Source: Halichondria panicea (lineage: Eukaryota; Porifera; Demospongiae; Suberitida; Halichondriidae). From it: a stretch of DNA of 64,000 bases. The DNA lies in NCBI RefSeq assembly GCF_963675165.1, contig NC_087377.1:15496198-15560197 (forward strand), in the 5' to 3' direction. Shown here piece after piece: positions 11,262-21,614 of the stretch; positions within the stretch are counted from its first letter, which is position 1; each line of letters starts with the position of its first letter. The notes under the pieces are model-generated. The model made no database searches and was not told the DNA's origin. It saw nothing but the letters and a program-made list of their open reading frames with translations. The translations under genes and the position numbers were made by a program.

Positions 11262-11475
11262 ACACATTATTTTAAACAGCCATAACTTTAATACCGTTGA
11301 TCCAATGTCAAAATTTATATTATTTGCTTAAAGCTTAGAAACAGACTTTCAAATAATGTGCTTCAATCCAAAATTTCTTTGGTGTAGTTTTTCGGCCTTG
11401 GACCATCAGCTATTATCCTTGGTTGTGTCCAAATTAGTTTTGTAGCTCAAAATAATATGAACTTTGATGGCGACG
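11262..11475. repeat. Inverted copy of the foldback repeat, unit 2
   Basis: AATACCGTTGATCCAATGTC is the reverse complement of GACATTGGATCAACGGTATT in the first foldback element (about 10210-10232). The following AAGCTTAGAAACAGACTTTC is its diverged arm. Together the two copies bracket the PheRS fragment in inverted orientation. Confidence 0.6.
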
Positions 11476-11797
11476 TTTGAAAGGTATATCTTATATACCA
11501 TTCGATTCCTTGTTAAAAAACGCTATATATGCTGTAGAGCTGGTAAGCTCCACATTTTGTGATCTTGTGTGTGTGCATTGGGTGCATTATGTGAGATCAA
11601 TTTCAACATGGTATGGAGTGTTGTTAACATGGAGGGTGACATTGTATGAGTGTAATAACGTGTGACCCCCCCCCCACACACCTTTAGGCCTACTATGCTG
11701 CTCACTTTAACTGACTCTTACGATTATTCTAGTATTCATAATGTAAGTACGTACATATTGTATACCAGTACATGTGTTGTGTGTGGTGTCCCTATAG

Positions 11798-13128
11798 TTG
11801 AGTGTGAGTGTGAGAGGCCATATATATAAGGAGGACATACGTGTGTCGAGGCTGGAGGTGGCCCGTGTGCTGAGGGGAGAGAAATGAGTACAAAGAGAAG
11901 TACCTCTCACTATTGGAGCAGATTAGGTAAAGGGTCATCTTGTAGTGTTTGTAAAGCGGTCATCATAACTTTAATAACTGCTAATACATACTAACACTGT
12001 GTATCCAGAGGAGGTTCGACAGGTGCAGTGCAGCTCAAGCAATTAGTCTCTGATCACACGCTTGCATGAGCGGATAATTAGTGTTCATGCAATCAAAGGC
12101 TAATACATACTAACACTGTGTATTTGTACTAACAATGTTAGTTGATTAATAATAATGTTTCTCTGTTGCACAGGATGAGTGCTGACTCAGCTCTGTTTAA
12201 GTCCAAGAGCAAGAAATCAAAGTGGCTCGACTAGTGAGTTGTGTCACGTCAGTTAGTGTGTAGAGTTGTAGTGAAGCTTTTCTTATTCTAGTCACTCTAT
12301 AGAGATTATTATAGAATACAGTCAGGTTAATTAATGGACTCCATAGCGGACCTATGCCACCTCTAGAGTACAGCTATACTGTTTCACTGTATATCTTGAA
12401 GTAAGATTATAATCTAGTGCAATAAGATACTATTAGTGTTATGATTCTACTAAAACTCGTTCTCAAAAGTTTCAGCCTATAGCCTAGTTTTATTTTATTG
12501 CTCCCGTTACTTGCTGCTTAGCCAGATCATATATACTATTGTATATATAGCACTCCTCTGGTTTATATAGATTTTTATTATTTATGTCAACAGCCGAGGG
12601 TAGCACTTCAGTGCTCTAGTTCTAATTGTAGATTGACTGATCGATTTGTCTTCTGTACTATTGTTTGATTTTTCCACCCCTCATCTTTTCCGACCCTCAG
12701 TTTTGCGGCCATTTTTCAGCCCTGCCAAGTGTTGAGGAGACAAGAAGAGGCACTGAGAATGGAGGTAGAGGTACAGAGTACATTAGCTGGAAAATGCATT
12801 TGTGTAATACTTTGTAGAGTCCCTTAAAGTCATTCAAGGTCAGCTATAGTTTGTCCTATTTGAATGTGTGCAATGTACAATCATGTACGACCCCCCCCCC
12901 ACACACACACACACCTTTAGGCCTACTATGCTGCTAAGAAAGAGAGGGGCCTCACGTAAACTGGTCCCTCAGTGTGACTATGACCATGTAACTCTTTAAC
13001 CCCTCAGTTCCCGAGCCCCACCCCTCACTGTCTGACTCGGAAGAGGAGATAGACTTTGTATTCTGGGAGAAGGCGTCCACCCTATACCCTCGGACAAGAC
13101 CCCAACCAAGGACCTAAACTTGTCATGA
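11798..13128 (+). pseudogene. Coiled-coil / acidic-tail gene remnant, unit 2
   Basis: Exons are 11798-11936 (coiled-coil strip, with an extra G at GAGGGGAGAG that breaks the frame), 12174-12233 (SALFKSKSKKSKWLD, intact splice sites) and 13008-13128 (acidic tail, two extra bases at CCTATACCCT that shift the frame). A C-run followed by CA repeats (12891-12914) lies in the last intron. Multiple disabling changes make this a pseudogene copy. Confidence 0.6.
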
Positions 13129-13328
13129 GACTGTTAAATATTATTTTGTCTGTTTTTGTACTATTTTCTGGCAATGTAATTATGTATGTACCACTTCATG
13201 TCATCATAATAACTATAATTATATGCGATAAAATTCTGTTGCAACTTAATTTTCTCAACATGATAAAAAGAATATCAATATCGTTATAAACTCATCGCAC
13301 AATTAAAGAGAAACGATTAACAAAATAA

Positions 13329-16261
13329 CTAATTAGCACTTATAGAGAAGAAATCAACAGTTTGAATATAAGGAAATGCACCTGTCCGTCCTCCGGCTAC
13401 AATGACCTCTCCACTAGGAAGTACTGAGCATGTGCAGCTGTATCGTGCAGTAGGCAGGTCTCCCACTTTCACCCACCTCCTGGTGTCAGGCTGGTAGAGG
13501 TGGATCGATGAACTTGGGTTGACTCTGTCGTCCCATCCACCAACGGCTAATAGTGACCTCCCAATACTGAGAGGAGCTGACCGCACGAGTGGTACTTCCT
13601 GTAAGGTCTGCCAGAGAGTGGGTGTGTCCAGGTTGGAAAGGGTCTTTGCAATGAGTTCATTGAGGTCGACGTGGTGCACTGTCTTGGTTGTCCCCCCAGT
13701 GTGCTCCCACCCTCCCATTAGGTAGAGGGCGTTTCCTATGAGAGTCGATTTCAGTCCTGATCGTGGGTTAGGTAGTGACTGAGCAATGTACCATCTTCTT
13801 GATTCCACGTCCAACACCTCCACAGAGGAGGAGGTACGTCCTTTATCATCATACCCACCAGCTACAATGATGTGGTTGTTGAAGGAGACAGCTGTTGAGC
13901 AATCACGAGCAATGTTCATTGGTGGGTACGGGTGAGTCCATTTCCCTGACTTAAACACTGCAAGTTGATTAGTTGGTTTGTTGTTTCTTGGATCAAATCC
14001 TCCCACAAGCACTAGTCGATTAGCGAGTGATGTCATAGTGAACCACTTGGCAGTGTACTCTGGTAGTTTGGTCCATTGATCTTGCTCGAGCTTCATCACT
14101 GTACACTTGTCACGATCATTGCCTGCACTACCTCCACCAACATACACCGTGTCACCGATAACAACACTCTGTACCGAGCCACCCATCTCGATTGGCATGT
14201 CTTTTCCTCTTCTCCATTTCAGTGGAAGTCTCAACTCTCTGGGAAGGGGACCCTGAATAATGAATGAGTGTAATTAGGATAGTGTCTACTAACAAGCGAG
14301 TGTTACTTGTAGCAATAATTGCATGCACACTAAATCACTTTCTCTAATTAGCTTAAGAGGCCACGCCCACCAGTCTAATAGAATGTACAGTACGATTATA
14401 AGAGATCAAAGCTTCTACTATAGCTCTGTAATAATATAATGGTGCATTTTGTCTCACCTGTCTCTGCTGTTGAATGATGGCGTCTCTCCTGACCAGCTCA
14501 GCATCTTTGTGCTCAGTCTGTTCCCTGTGTGCCTGTACAGGGGAACGTTGATGGAAATCTTTGAATTAAAACACAGACGTGAATATCATTAGTGGAAACT
14601 CTACAACAGGACGAGAACAAACAATAATTTCCGCTAAAGGAAGTACATAATTATAAGCACACTCAAACGGATGTGTAGTTACGGCTTAACACATGAGACA
14701 GCATCCATGCATGTTAAGGTACAATACTATTGTTGCTGTGGGAATCTCATTATCACACTACATGTACGCACCTTCTTGACTGGTTGAGTGTCCTTTGACT
14801 CCCTCTTTGTTGCCTCCACTGGGTCCGAGCCTCTTGTATCTAAAAGAGAGATTATAGGAAATCAACGCCAAACACTCATACCTTTAGTGTCCTTCATTTG
14901 AGTAAAGGTTGTCGTGCTCGTTCTTGTGTCTTTAGACATCTCCTCAACACCTTTTAGTTTGAGTTTGCTCTGATCCCTGTACGTGACATGTACATACTTG
15001 TAATAATACGAATATTATATTTAAATTATATATATATAGGGCCCATGCTTGTTATGGTATAATTATTATAATTATACCAGGAGTACCGGTATAGTGCCTC
15101 TTCAAGAACTTACTGTTCCAGCAGAAATGTCTCCACCTCATCTGTACTTCCACAGGTGAGAACTTTGACCCCCATCGCAATGAGAGCAGCCTGTACAGTA
15201 GGGGACACTGGGTAGACACGCTTGGCAACAGCTACAGTGATGAGAAAGTGGAGCTCTAAGCAGCCTTGTCTGACTGAACGGAGTTGTAGTGCTGCTCTTT
15301 GTAGACCAAGTGCCTCAGCAATTCTTCGTGTCAGCCTTCTTACATACTCCAGTGTGGTTACTTGCGATCGCTCAGTGAACTTAAGAACAAACACTTTAGC
15401 CGTTTTGATACGAGATTTTGAAGAGAAAGCTTCGGCCGGAACTTCAAACACATTTCGCTTACAGAACTGATCAAGTGCAGAACAATACTCACGCAGTTGT
15501 GTTTGGTCGTCTGGTGATCCCAGCAGCTCGATGAGGTACTGCACTATCTCATAGTTGAAGAAGGAGATGTAATCACGTAGAGTCATAAAGACTTGGGCCA
15601 AATTTTTGGCATTTTCAATCTTTTGCTTATCTTTTGGATCAAGCACTTTGACTCCAATCCCGTTGTTAAAAGCGTCGAGGCTGAGAACAAAATCTTTAAT
15701 CTTATCCAATGGGATCCGTTTTTCAAATGACTCTTGGATAATTAGAGTAAAAGCAGTGAATCTAATCATCATTTTCGTTGTATCCGCTATGAGCCGATCC
15801 TCCATTTCAATTCTATCGTCCTCATCAAGGCTAGAGGTGTCAAGGTACGGGAAACTGAAGGACGTCGGAGCCTCTGGTGGAGGTTGCTGGTGTGGGGGTG
15901 GAGAGAGTTGTGGCTGTTCAACACGGCTGGTCACAGTCTTGTGACGCTTGTAACTATCGTGTAGCTTCTTGACAACATCGTCAGTAGAAGGGCCAGCGAT
16001 GGCAGTGATAAAGCCGTGGAATACACTGGAATTGAGCTTAATTCGATGGATGATAGTATCCAGAATCTTTCGAGATTTATCCGAGTCCATAACTCCATTT
16101 AGTCTAGAGTACTCGAGAACTTCATCTGGTATGTAGCCATTGGAGAAGAGGCTATCAGCGTATGCAGCAGGTTGAGCTTTGAAGGTGGACACCAATGCTT
16201 CAAAGTTCTCTTGGAAGGACAGATACTCAGGAGAATGGTCAGGGGTTGCTTGAGTGGCCAT
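13329..16261 (-). CDS. CARD-like / unknown domain / kelch gene, copy 2
   Basis: Exons: 16261-15114, 14976-14882, 14839-14772, 14532-14458, 14252-13329; phases 2, 1, 0, 0 agree and the total is 2310 nt (769 aa). The apparent TAA at 15110 is simply the GTAAGT donor. Residues about 14-95 form a CARD-like six-helix segment (FQENFEALVSTF, GYIPDEVLEY, LDTIIHRI). Residues 115-135 are proline-rich. Residues about 155-380 form an unrecognised domain with a possible alpha/beta end (VFVLKFTE, RLTRRIAEALGL). Then come a linker, the 25-residue charged helix (HKDAELVRRDAIIQQQ) and six kelch blades. There is no kinase. The 3' module is the one shared by all array genes, so the N-terminus has been exchanged. 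A role as an adaptor that docks by CARD contacts and senses through the propeller is inferred. All exons are open. Confidence 0.85.
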
Positions 16262-16814
16262 TGACAGTTAGCCTGTGAGTGGACCAGGGCATTTCATACA
16301 ATGGCATATGGTGCACATCAATTTTAGTATGTAGAATCTCATTATATTATTCAGTGAAGTTAAACCGAGACTATTGCAACTTTGAGATGGGCTATAGAAT
16401 GAGATATGAATCACACACTCACCTTGGTGGCTACTCACTCCTTATAGGCCCTAGCTACACAGCCAAAAATTTCATTCTGTATCGGAACTGGCACAGTGTG
16501 TATCGGAAGTGGTTACAGTCGCATACAGATCATGTGATCATTTGTGAATCTGAACATTAGGGGAACAGGTCAGATTCAAAATGTGTGTACACTTATGTAT
16601 CGTTTTGTAATCGGAGCTGAATCAGACTAGAAATTCTATCATTCTGAAACTGACTGTAAAAAGCTCTTTTAATAATAGTTTCAGAATTGTCATTATTTTA
16701 AAGGCAAAGTGATAGTATACAGACAACAAATTAGCAATAGAATTGAAAGCACAAAAGTGATAGTAACAACATGAAAGCTACTGCGTCATGCAGTATACAT
16801 TGAAACAATACAAT
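16262..16814. other. Spacer between copy 2 and the gene at 16815-18812
   Basis: This stretch holds the 5' flank of copy 2 and the 3' flank of the next minus gene. I see no CACGTG pair here, unlike the Death-kinase promoters, and no repeat from the array. Copy 2 therefore has a promoter of different origin. Confidence 0.4.
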
Positions 16815-18812
16815 TTATTCGTCCAGTCGTGCATTTATATATACAAATCTGTTTGTTGGAATTGTTTCTCGTTCGACTTGTAGGACATTGAGCGGTCCGT
16901 TACTGACAAATCCACAAGTGTCTGTACATTCATGTACTATTGACGTTTCAATTAAAATGTCAACAGGGTAGACTTCAGTAATCGTATCCGTTAGGGTCAA
17001 CAGTGGGCAGTCATACTCGTTGACAATTAGTTGTCCATTCAAGACGATGCCCTCAAATTTCTGGACCAGGCACATAGATGAATGGGATGCTAGTCTGAGT
17101 ACATTTGCCACCAGTATACCATACTGCAGTGTTGTGTGTGTGGTAGAAGTGTGAGGTTGTGTATGAACACAAGTCGAATGTTAACTTGTAAAGTACGTAC
17201 CTATGACATGTTGTCTGTGGTGGCCAATTTAACAGATTGCCCACAGTGAACAAGTTGGCCAGCTTGTGACACAACACCTCCATATCTTTGGACATCATCC
17301 CGCAGGTTGAAGGTCTCAAGAAGATCCACAGACAGGCCAGTGGGAAGGCTTCCCAGGGTCATCACCTCTCCACCCACATTAAGCTCAACACTCGAGAGAG
17401 ATGCAGGCTGTACTTGTTTCTGTAATTTATGTCATTTTGTATGTTTTCGTCGACTCAACAGAAAAATGTGATAATTACCATTCTGAGTGCTCCTGGCTGG
17501 TATATCGCCTTGTGTTTGGGTGGTGTTGCTCCATTCAGAAACTTTTGGACCGCATTTGAATGGTACATGTGTACCAGTCCTAACTCAACGCTCCTGGATG
17601 GTAATATGCATACTGGTTACGCGGGAAAGGGGGGGGGTACGATCACTGTATATACAAGTACATGGCATAAAATGGTACAAAATGGTTGAATAAAAAGTAA
17701 TAACTGTAGCAAGCCAACAGCTACCTGCCAAAACTGAGTGTCGTTTTCCCGTCACACACAAGCCTGATGTCTTCCAACACAGAAAAGCTGAGAGCAATGT
17801 CTCTACTTGACGCAGCAGAGCTTTATTAGAGTATACATTGTAGTTTCTCATCTTTGAGTTGAAAGCCTCACACCTGCATGAATAAAATTGATGTACAGTG
17901 GACAGTAATTTGTTATACCTTTCTGTGTTAAAAGATGATGGACCAAACTCTTTCATACTTGTAGCATGGCAAGCTTGCTGACATAGGTCCATCATATAGT
18001 CAGAATCCTGGGCCCACTCTGACTCGTACTCGCTCTGTCCTTAAAATCCTTGTACTGCATGTTGCAATTGATGATCATAATTATAATGTGCATGGGTGAA
18101 CCATGTATAATGAAAACATACCCACAATGGCTTTTCATTGGCCAAATCAAAGTGTGATGGCGAGCATGACTTCAGTGGGGATTAAATGAATGAATTGTAA
18201 TTGTGGTGTTCGCAATCATGTCATACTAAACTTACCCATTTGAGATCCCTGCGAGGAGCATCAAAAGTGAGGCATTTCCTAGGACTATATATGCATGTGA
18301 TTGAAGTATAATGGGAGTATGATGTACGTCAAAGTATAACACTTTAATTGAAGGTCCTTAGGAGAGACTTTTCGCATAAAATATATGAACACACCTTGAA
18401 GTGCTTGAATCTGAGTCTGCAGCTGACTCAATGTTTCCCTGGAGTCTGCATGCAAACAATAGAGTTTAATGAGCTGCATGTCTCAGATAGAAATAAGTAC
18501 ACCAATTAAACCGTATATACACATGCATGCACCGTATCTATACCATGTAACTCACTTCGTTAGCGTTGTTAGTTTTTTATCAATGGTGCTGATATTGAAA
18601 CGTAAACCTATAATAATCGTAGGTGCATGATTGCTGGACAATGGTGCATTGTATAAAGTAGATCTATAAGGTACTGAACAGCTATATTATTATACAAGTC
18701 ATGTCAATGAGGAAAAGTCTATATAATTATGTATAATCATGCTGTAACTTATACACTCACTTTTTAACTCATCTAATATCGACTGTAGGAGCTGGCTATC
18801 TGGGGAAGACAT
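16815..18812 (-). CDS. Multi-exon gene of unknown function
   Basis: Splice-consistent exons: 18812-18761 (ATG; MSSPDSQLLQSILDELK), 18607-18556, 18445-18395, 18278-18236 (CLTFDAPRRDLKW), 18034-17919 (SEYESEWAQDSDYMMDLCQQ), 17873-17725 (CEAFNSKMRNYNVYSNKALL), 17579-17479, 17419-17201 (VELNVGGEVMTLGSLPTG) and 17111 or a little above to 16815 (GILVANVLRLASHSSM, ending ARLDE). The first four exons suggest a short helical start; the last two look beta-rich. I recognise no family. One oddity is a TAG as the last codon of exon 17419-17201, directly before the GTACGT donor. It either ends a shorter protein there, is a sequencing error, or disables the gene. The gene is unique in the window and interrupts the array between copy 2 and its expected upstream partner. 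Confidence 0.5.
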
Positions 18813-19288
18813 TTTGCTTTGCTTTGCTTTGTTTTATTACTACATGTGCTCTCTCATGTGCTCTATTTTAAGCTTCTGGTCTGATACATCATACATGATC
18901 TCTTAACACATCAGATACTGTTCTGTCCGTTGTACACTTGTGTATCAATAAAAAACTAACAGTACAGTAATTGGCTGAAATCTGCTTCAGATCAAGTACA
19001 ATTTGAAAATACAGAATAGTTACTGATCCGCATGCATACAGTTCAGATACAAAACCGACTACATAACAGTATCGGATGCGGAACAATTCACTTCAGATAC
19101 GGAAATGATTATTTTTGGCTGTGTAGCTGTGTAAGTCATGGGATTAGATAGGAAGTGAACTGGTGAAGGACCCACAAAACCACTGATAATCTCCCGGTGC
19201 TGTATTACCGAGATACGCCCCCTTTTCTGCAATAACAATGCTGAATCAGCAAATCACGTTTTGAAGCATGGCCAAAATCTATTGCCTG

Positions 19289-19450
19289 GAGGCTTTGTCC
19301 AGTCCCATTGTGGGCCACAGTGACATAGCCAGGACCATGGAGAGAGACCATTACTGAGGGGGTGGGGAGGGCAAGTTCCTGGCCAATCAGATATTCCTAC
19401 ATGACAAAGCTGCTCGTAAAGATGCAAGTGTGATGACAAACTCAGGATGA
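19289..19450 (+). pseudogene. Death-domain exon fragment on the plus strand
   Basis: The plus strand reads EALSSPIVGHSDIARTMERD, matching the end of the Death exon of the array genes (ALSSPIVGHSDIARTIEN at 53854-54178, minus). A TGA follows HY, and the frame then continues as KFLANQIFLHDKAARKDAS to a double stop. It is in the opposite orientation to the living Death exons. No start or first helices are visible. Confidence 0.6.
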
Positions 19451-19549
19451 TGAGTGAGTGATAGTGTTGTTATTTAATAGCTTGATAGGATATACCTACT
19501 GCCAACATTTTCATGTACACTGTTCCTATAGGACGCATTTGATTTTGTT

Positions 19550-19592
19550 GGATGGTCCAGAAAGCTGTTTGGATGGTCTGGAAAGCTGTTTG
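19550..19592. repeat. Short tandem repeat
   Basis: TTGGATGGTCCAGAAAGCTG is followed by a copy with two changes (TTTGGATGGTCTGGAAAGCTG). A diverged single copy occurs near 38464 behind the second plus-strand Death fragment, so both loci derive from one duplication. Confidence 0.5.
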
Positions 19593-19844
19593 AAACTTTT
19601 AAATAGTATGTTGAAGAGTGCGCCAGTAGACTACCGTCATGTAGCAAGCTCTGACAAGGGCTCTAATGACACGAGTATTTGACCTTATAGCCAGGGGTCG
19701 TATTATGGTAAAGTTGCTTGAGACTATTATAGCCATTGCCTTGGTTACATGTGCAGTGTTTGAAGACGTGCTTGTGTGTGTACAGTTATTATTGTTTGAC
19801 CATAATTCGTAGTAAGTACTGTTCACGTGTTTTCTCCCTACTAG

Positions 19845-21083
19845 ACCTGAGGATTTGTACCAACCAGGTGAGGTGGACTTTGACCCCAACAAGGAGAGCT
19901 TATTAGCGGAGCTCCACCTAGCAACCAGCGGTAGCAACAAACCCGGAGTGGATCAGATCATTATAGACAATGAGAAACTAATGCTGGAGAAGTGAGTGAT
20001 AGCATGTCAGACAACTACACACATTGTAGGTCTCTTTCTGAAAGCTTTGTTGACTTGTGTAGTCATCTTGTGTTGCGAACCTCCGATTTTATTGTATTTG
20101 TACTAACAATGTTAGTTGATTAATAATAATGTTTCTCTGTTGCACAGGATGAGTGCTGACTCGGCTCTGTTTAAGTCCAAGAGCAAGAAATCAAAGTGGC
20201 TCGACTAGTGAGTTGTGTCACGTCAGTTAGTGTGTAGAGTTGTAGTGAAGCTTTTCTTATTCTAGTCACTCTATAGAGATTATTATAGAATACAGTCAGG
20301 TTAATTAATGGACTCCATAGTGGACCTATGCCACCTCTAGAGTACAGCTATACTGTTTCACTGTATATCTTGAAGTAAGATTATAATCTAGTGCAATAAG
20401 ATACTATTAGTGTTATGATTCTACTAAAACTCGTTCTCAAAAGTTTCAGCCTATAGTCTAGTTTTATTTTATTGCTCCCGTTACTTGCTGCTTAGCCAGA
20501 TCATATATACTATTGTATAACACTCCTCTGGTTTCTATAGATCTTTATTATTTATGTCAACAGCCGAGGGTAGCACTTCAGTGCTCTAGTTCTAATTGTA
20601 GATTGACTGATCGATTTGTCTTCTGTACTATTGTTTGATTTTTCCACCCCTCATCTTTTCCAGCCCCCAGTTATGCGGCCATTTTTCAGCCTGGCCAAGT
20701 GTTGAGGAGAGGCACTGAGAATGGAGGTAGAGGTACAGAGTACATTAGCTGGAAAATGCATTTGTGTCATACTTTGTAGAGTCCCTTAAAGTCATTCAAG
20801 GTCAGCTATAGTGTGTCCTATTTGAAGGTGTGCAATGTACAATCATGTACGACCCCCCCCCCCACACACACACCTTTAGGCCTACTATGCTACTAAGAAA
20901 GAGAGAGGCCTCACGCAACTGGCCACTCGTGCGACTATGACCATGTGACTCTTTAACCCCTCAGTTCCCGAGCCCCACCCCTCACTGTCTGACTTGGAAG
21001 AGGAGATAGACTTTGGATTCTGGGAGAAGGCGTCCACCCTACCCTCGGACAAGACCCCAACCAAGGACCTGAACTTGTTATGA
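19845..21083 (+). pseudogene. Coiled-coil / acidic-tail gene, unit 3 (best preserved 3' part)
   Basis: Exon 19845-19991 (PEDLYQPGEVDFDPN, LAELHLATSGS, IIIDNEKLMLE) is seen only here and joins in phase to 20148-20207 (KMSADSALFKSKSKKSKWLD). The acidic tail exon is 20965-21083, ending LNLL and TGA. Phase from the basic exon to the tail is not satisfied directly. A small exon around 20690-20730 (PSVEE, RGTENG) would supply the phase for the tail but not for the basic exon. The parent family is not recognised. This copy shows no stop, so it is the best template for the ancestral plus-strand gene. Confidence 0.5.
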
Positions 21084-21124
21084 GACTGTTAAATATTATT
21101 ATATACTATATTATATTATTATAT

Positions 21125-21431
21125 ATTAAAGTCATTCAAGGTCATGCAGCTATAGTGTGTCTTATTTGAAGGTGTGCAATGTACAATCATGTACGACCCC
21201 CCCCCCCACACACACACACATTTAGGCCTACTATGCTGCTAAGAAAGAGAGGGGCCTCACGTAAACTGGCCACTCAGTGTGACTATGACCATGTGACTCT
21301 TTAACCCCTCAGTTCCCGAGCCCGACCCCTCAATGTCTGACTCGGAAGAGGAGATAGACTTTGTATTCTGGGAGAAGGCGTCCACCCTACCCTCGGACAA
21401 GACCCCAACCAAGGACCTGAACTTGTTATGA
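21125..21431 (+). repeat. Tandem duplication of the acidic tail exon
   Basis: The block from AAAGTCATTCAAGGTCA through the tail exon (20783-21083) is repeated at 21125-21431, with the second tail exon at 21313-21431, again ending LNLL and TGA. The C-run plus CA-repeat lies inside both copies and is a likely site of slippage or unequal exchange. Confidence 0.8.
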
Positions 21432-21614
21432 GACTGTTAAATATTATTTTGTCTGTTTTTGTACTATTTTCTGGCAATGTAATTATGTATGTACCACTTC
21501 ATGTCATCATAATAACTATAATTATATGCGATAAAATTCTGTTGCAACTGAATTTTCTCAACATGATAAAAAATATCATTATAAACTCATCGCACAATTA
21601 CAATAACAAAATAA

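Noticed and set aside
15110-15113. TAA ending the copy 2 CARD-like exon as a true stop
   Set aside because: It is the GTAAGT splice donor. Phase 2 there matches the next exon at 14976, and all later phases agree.
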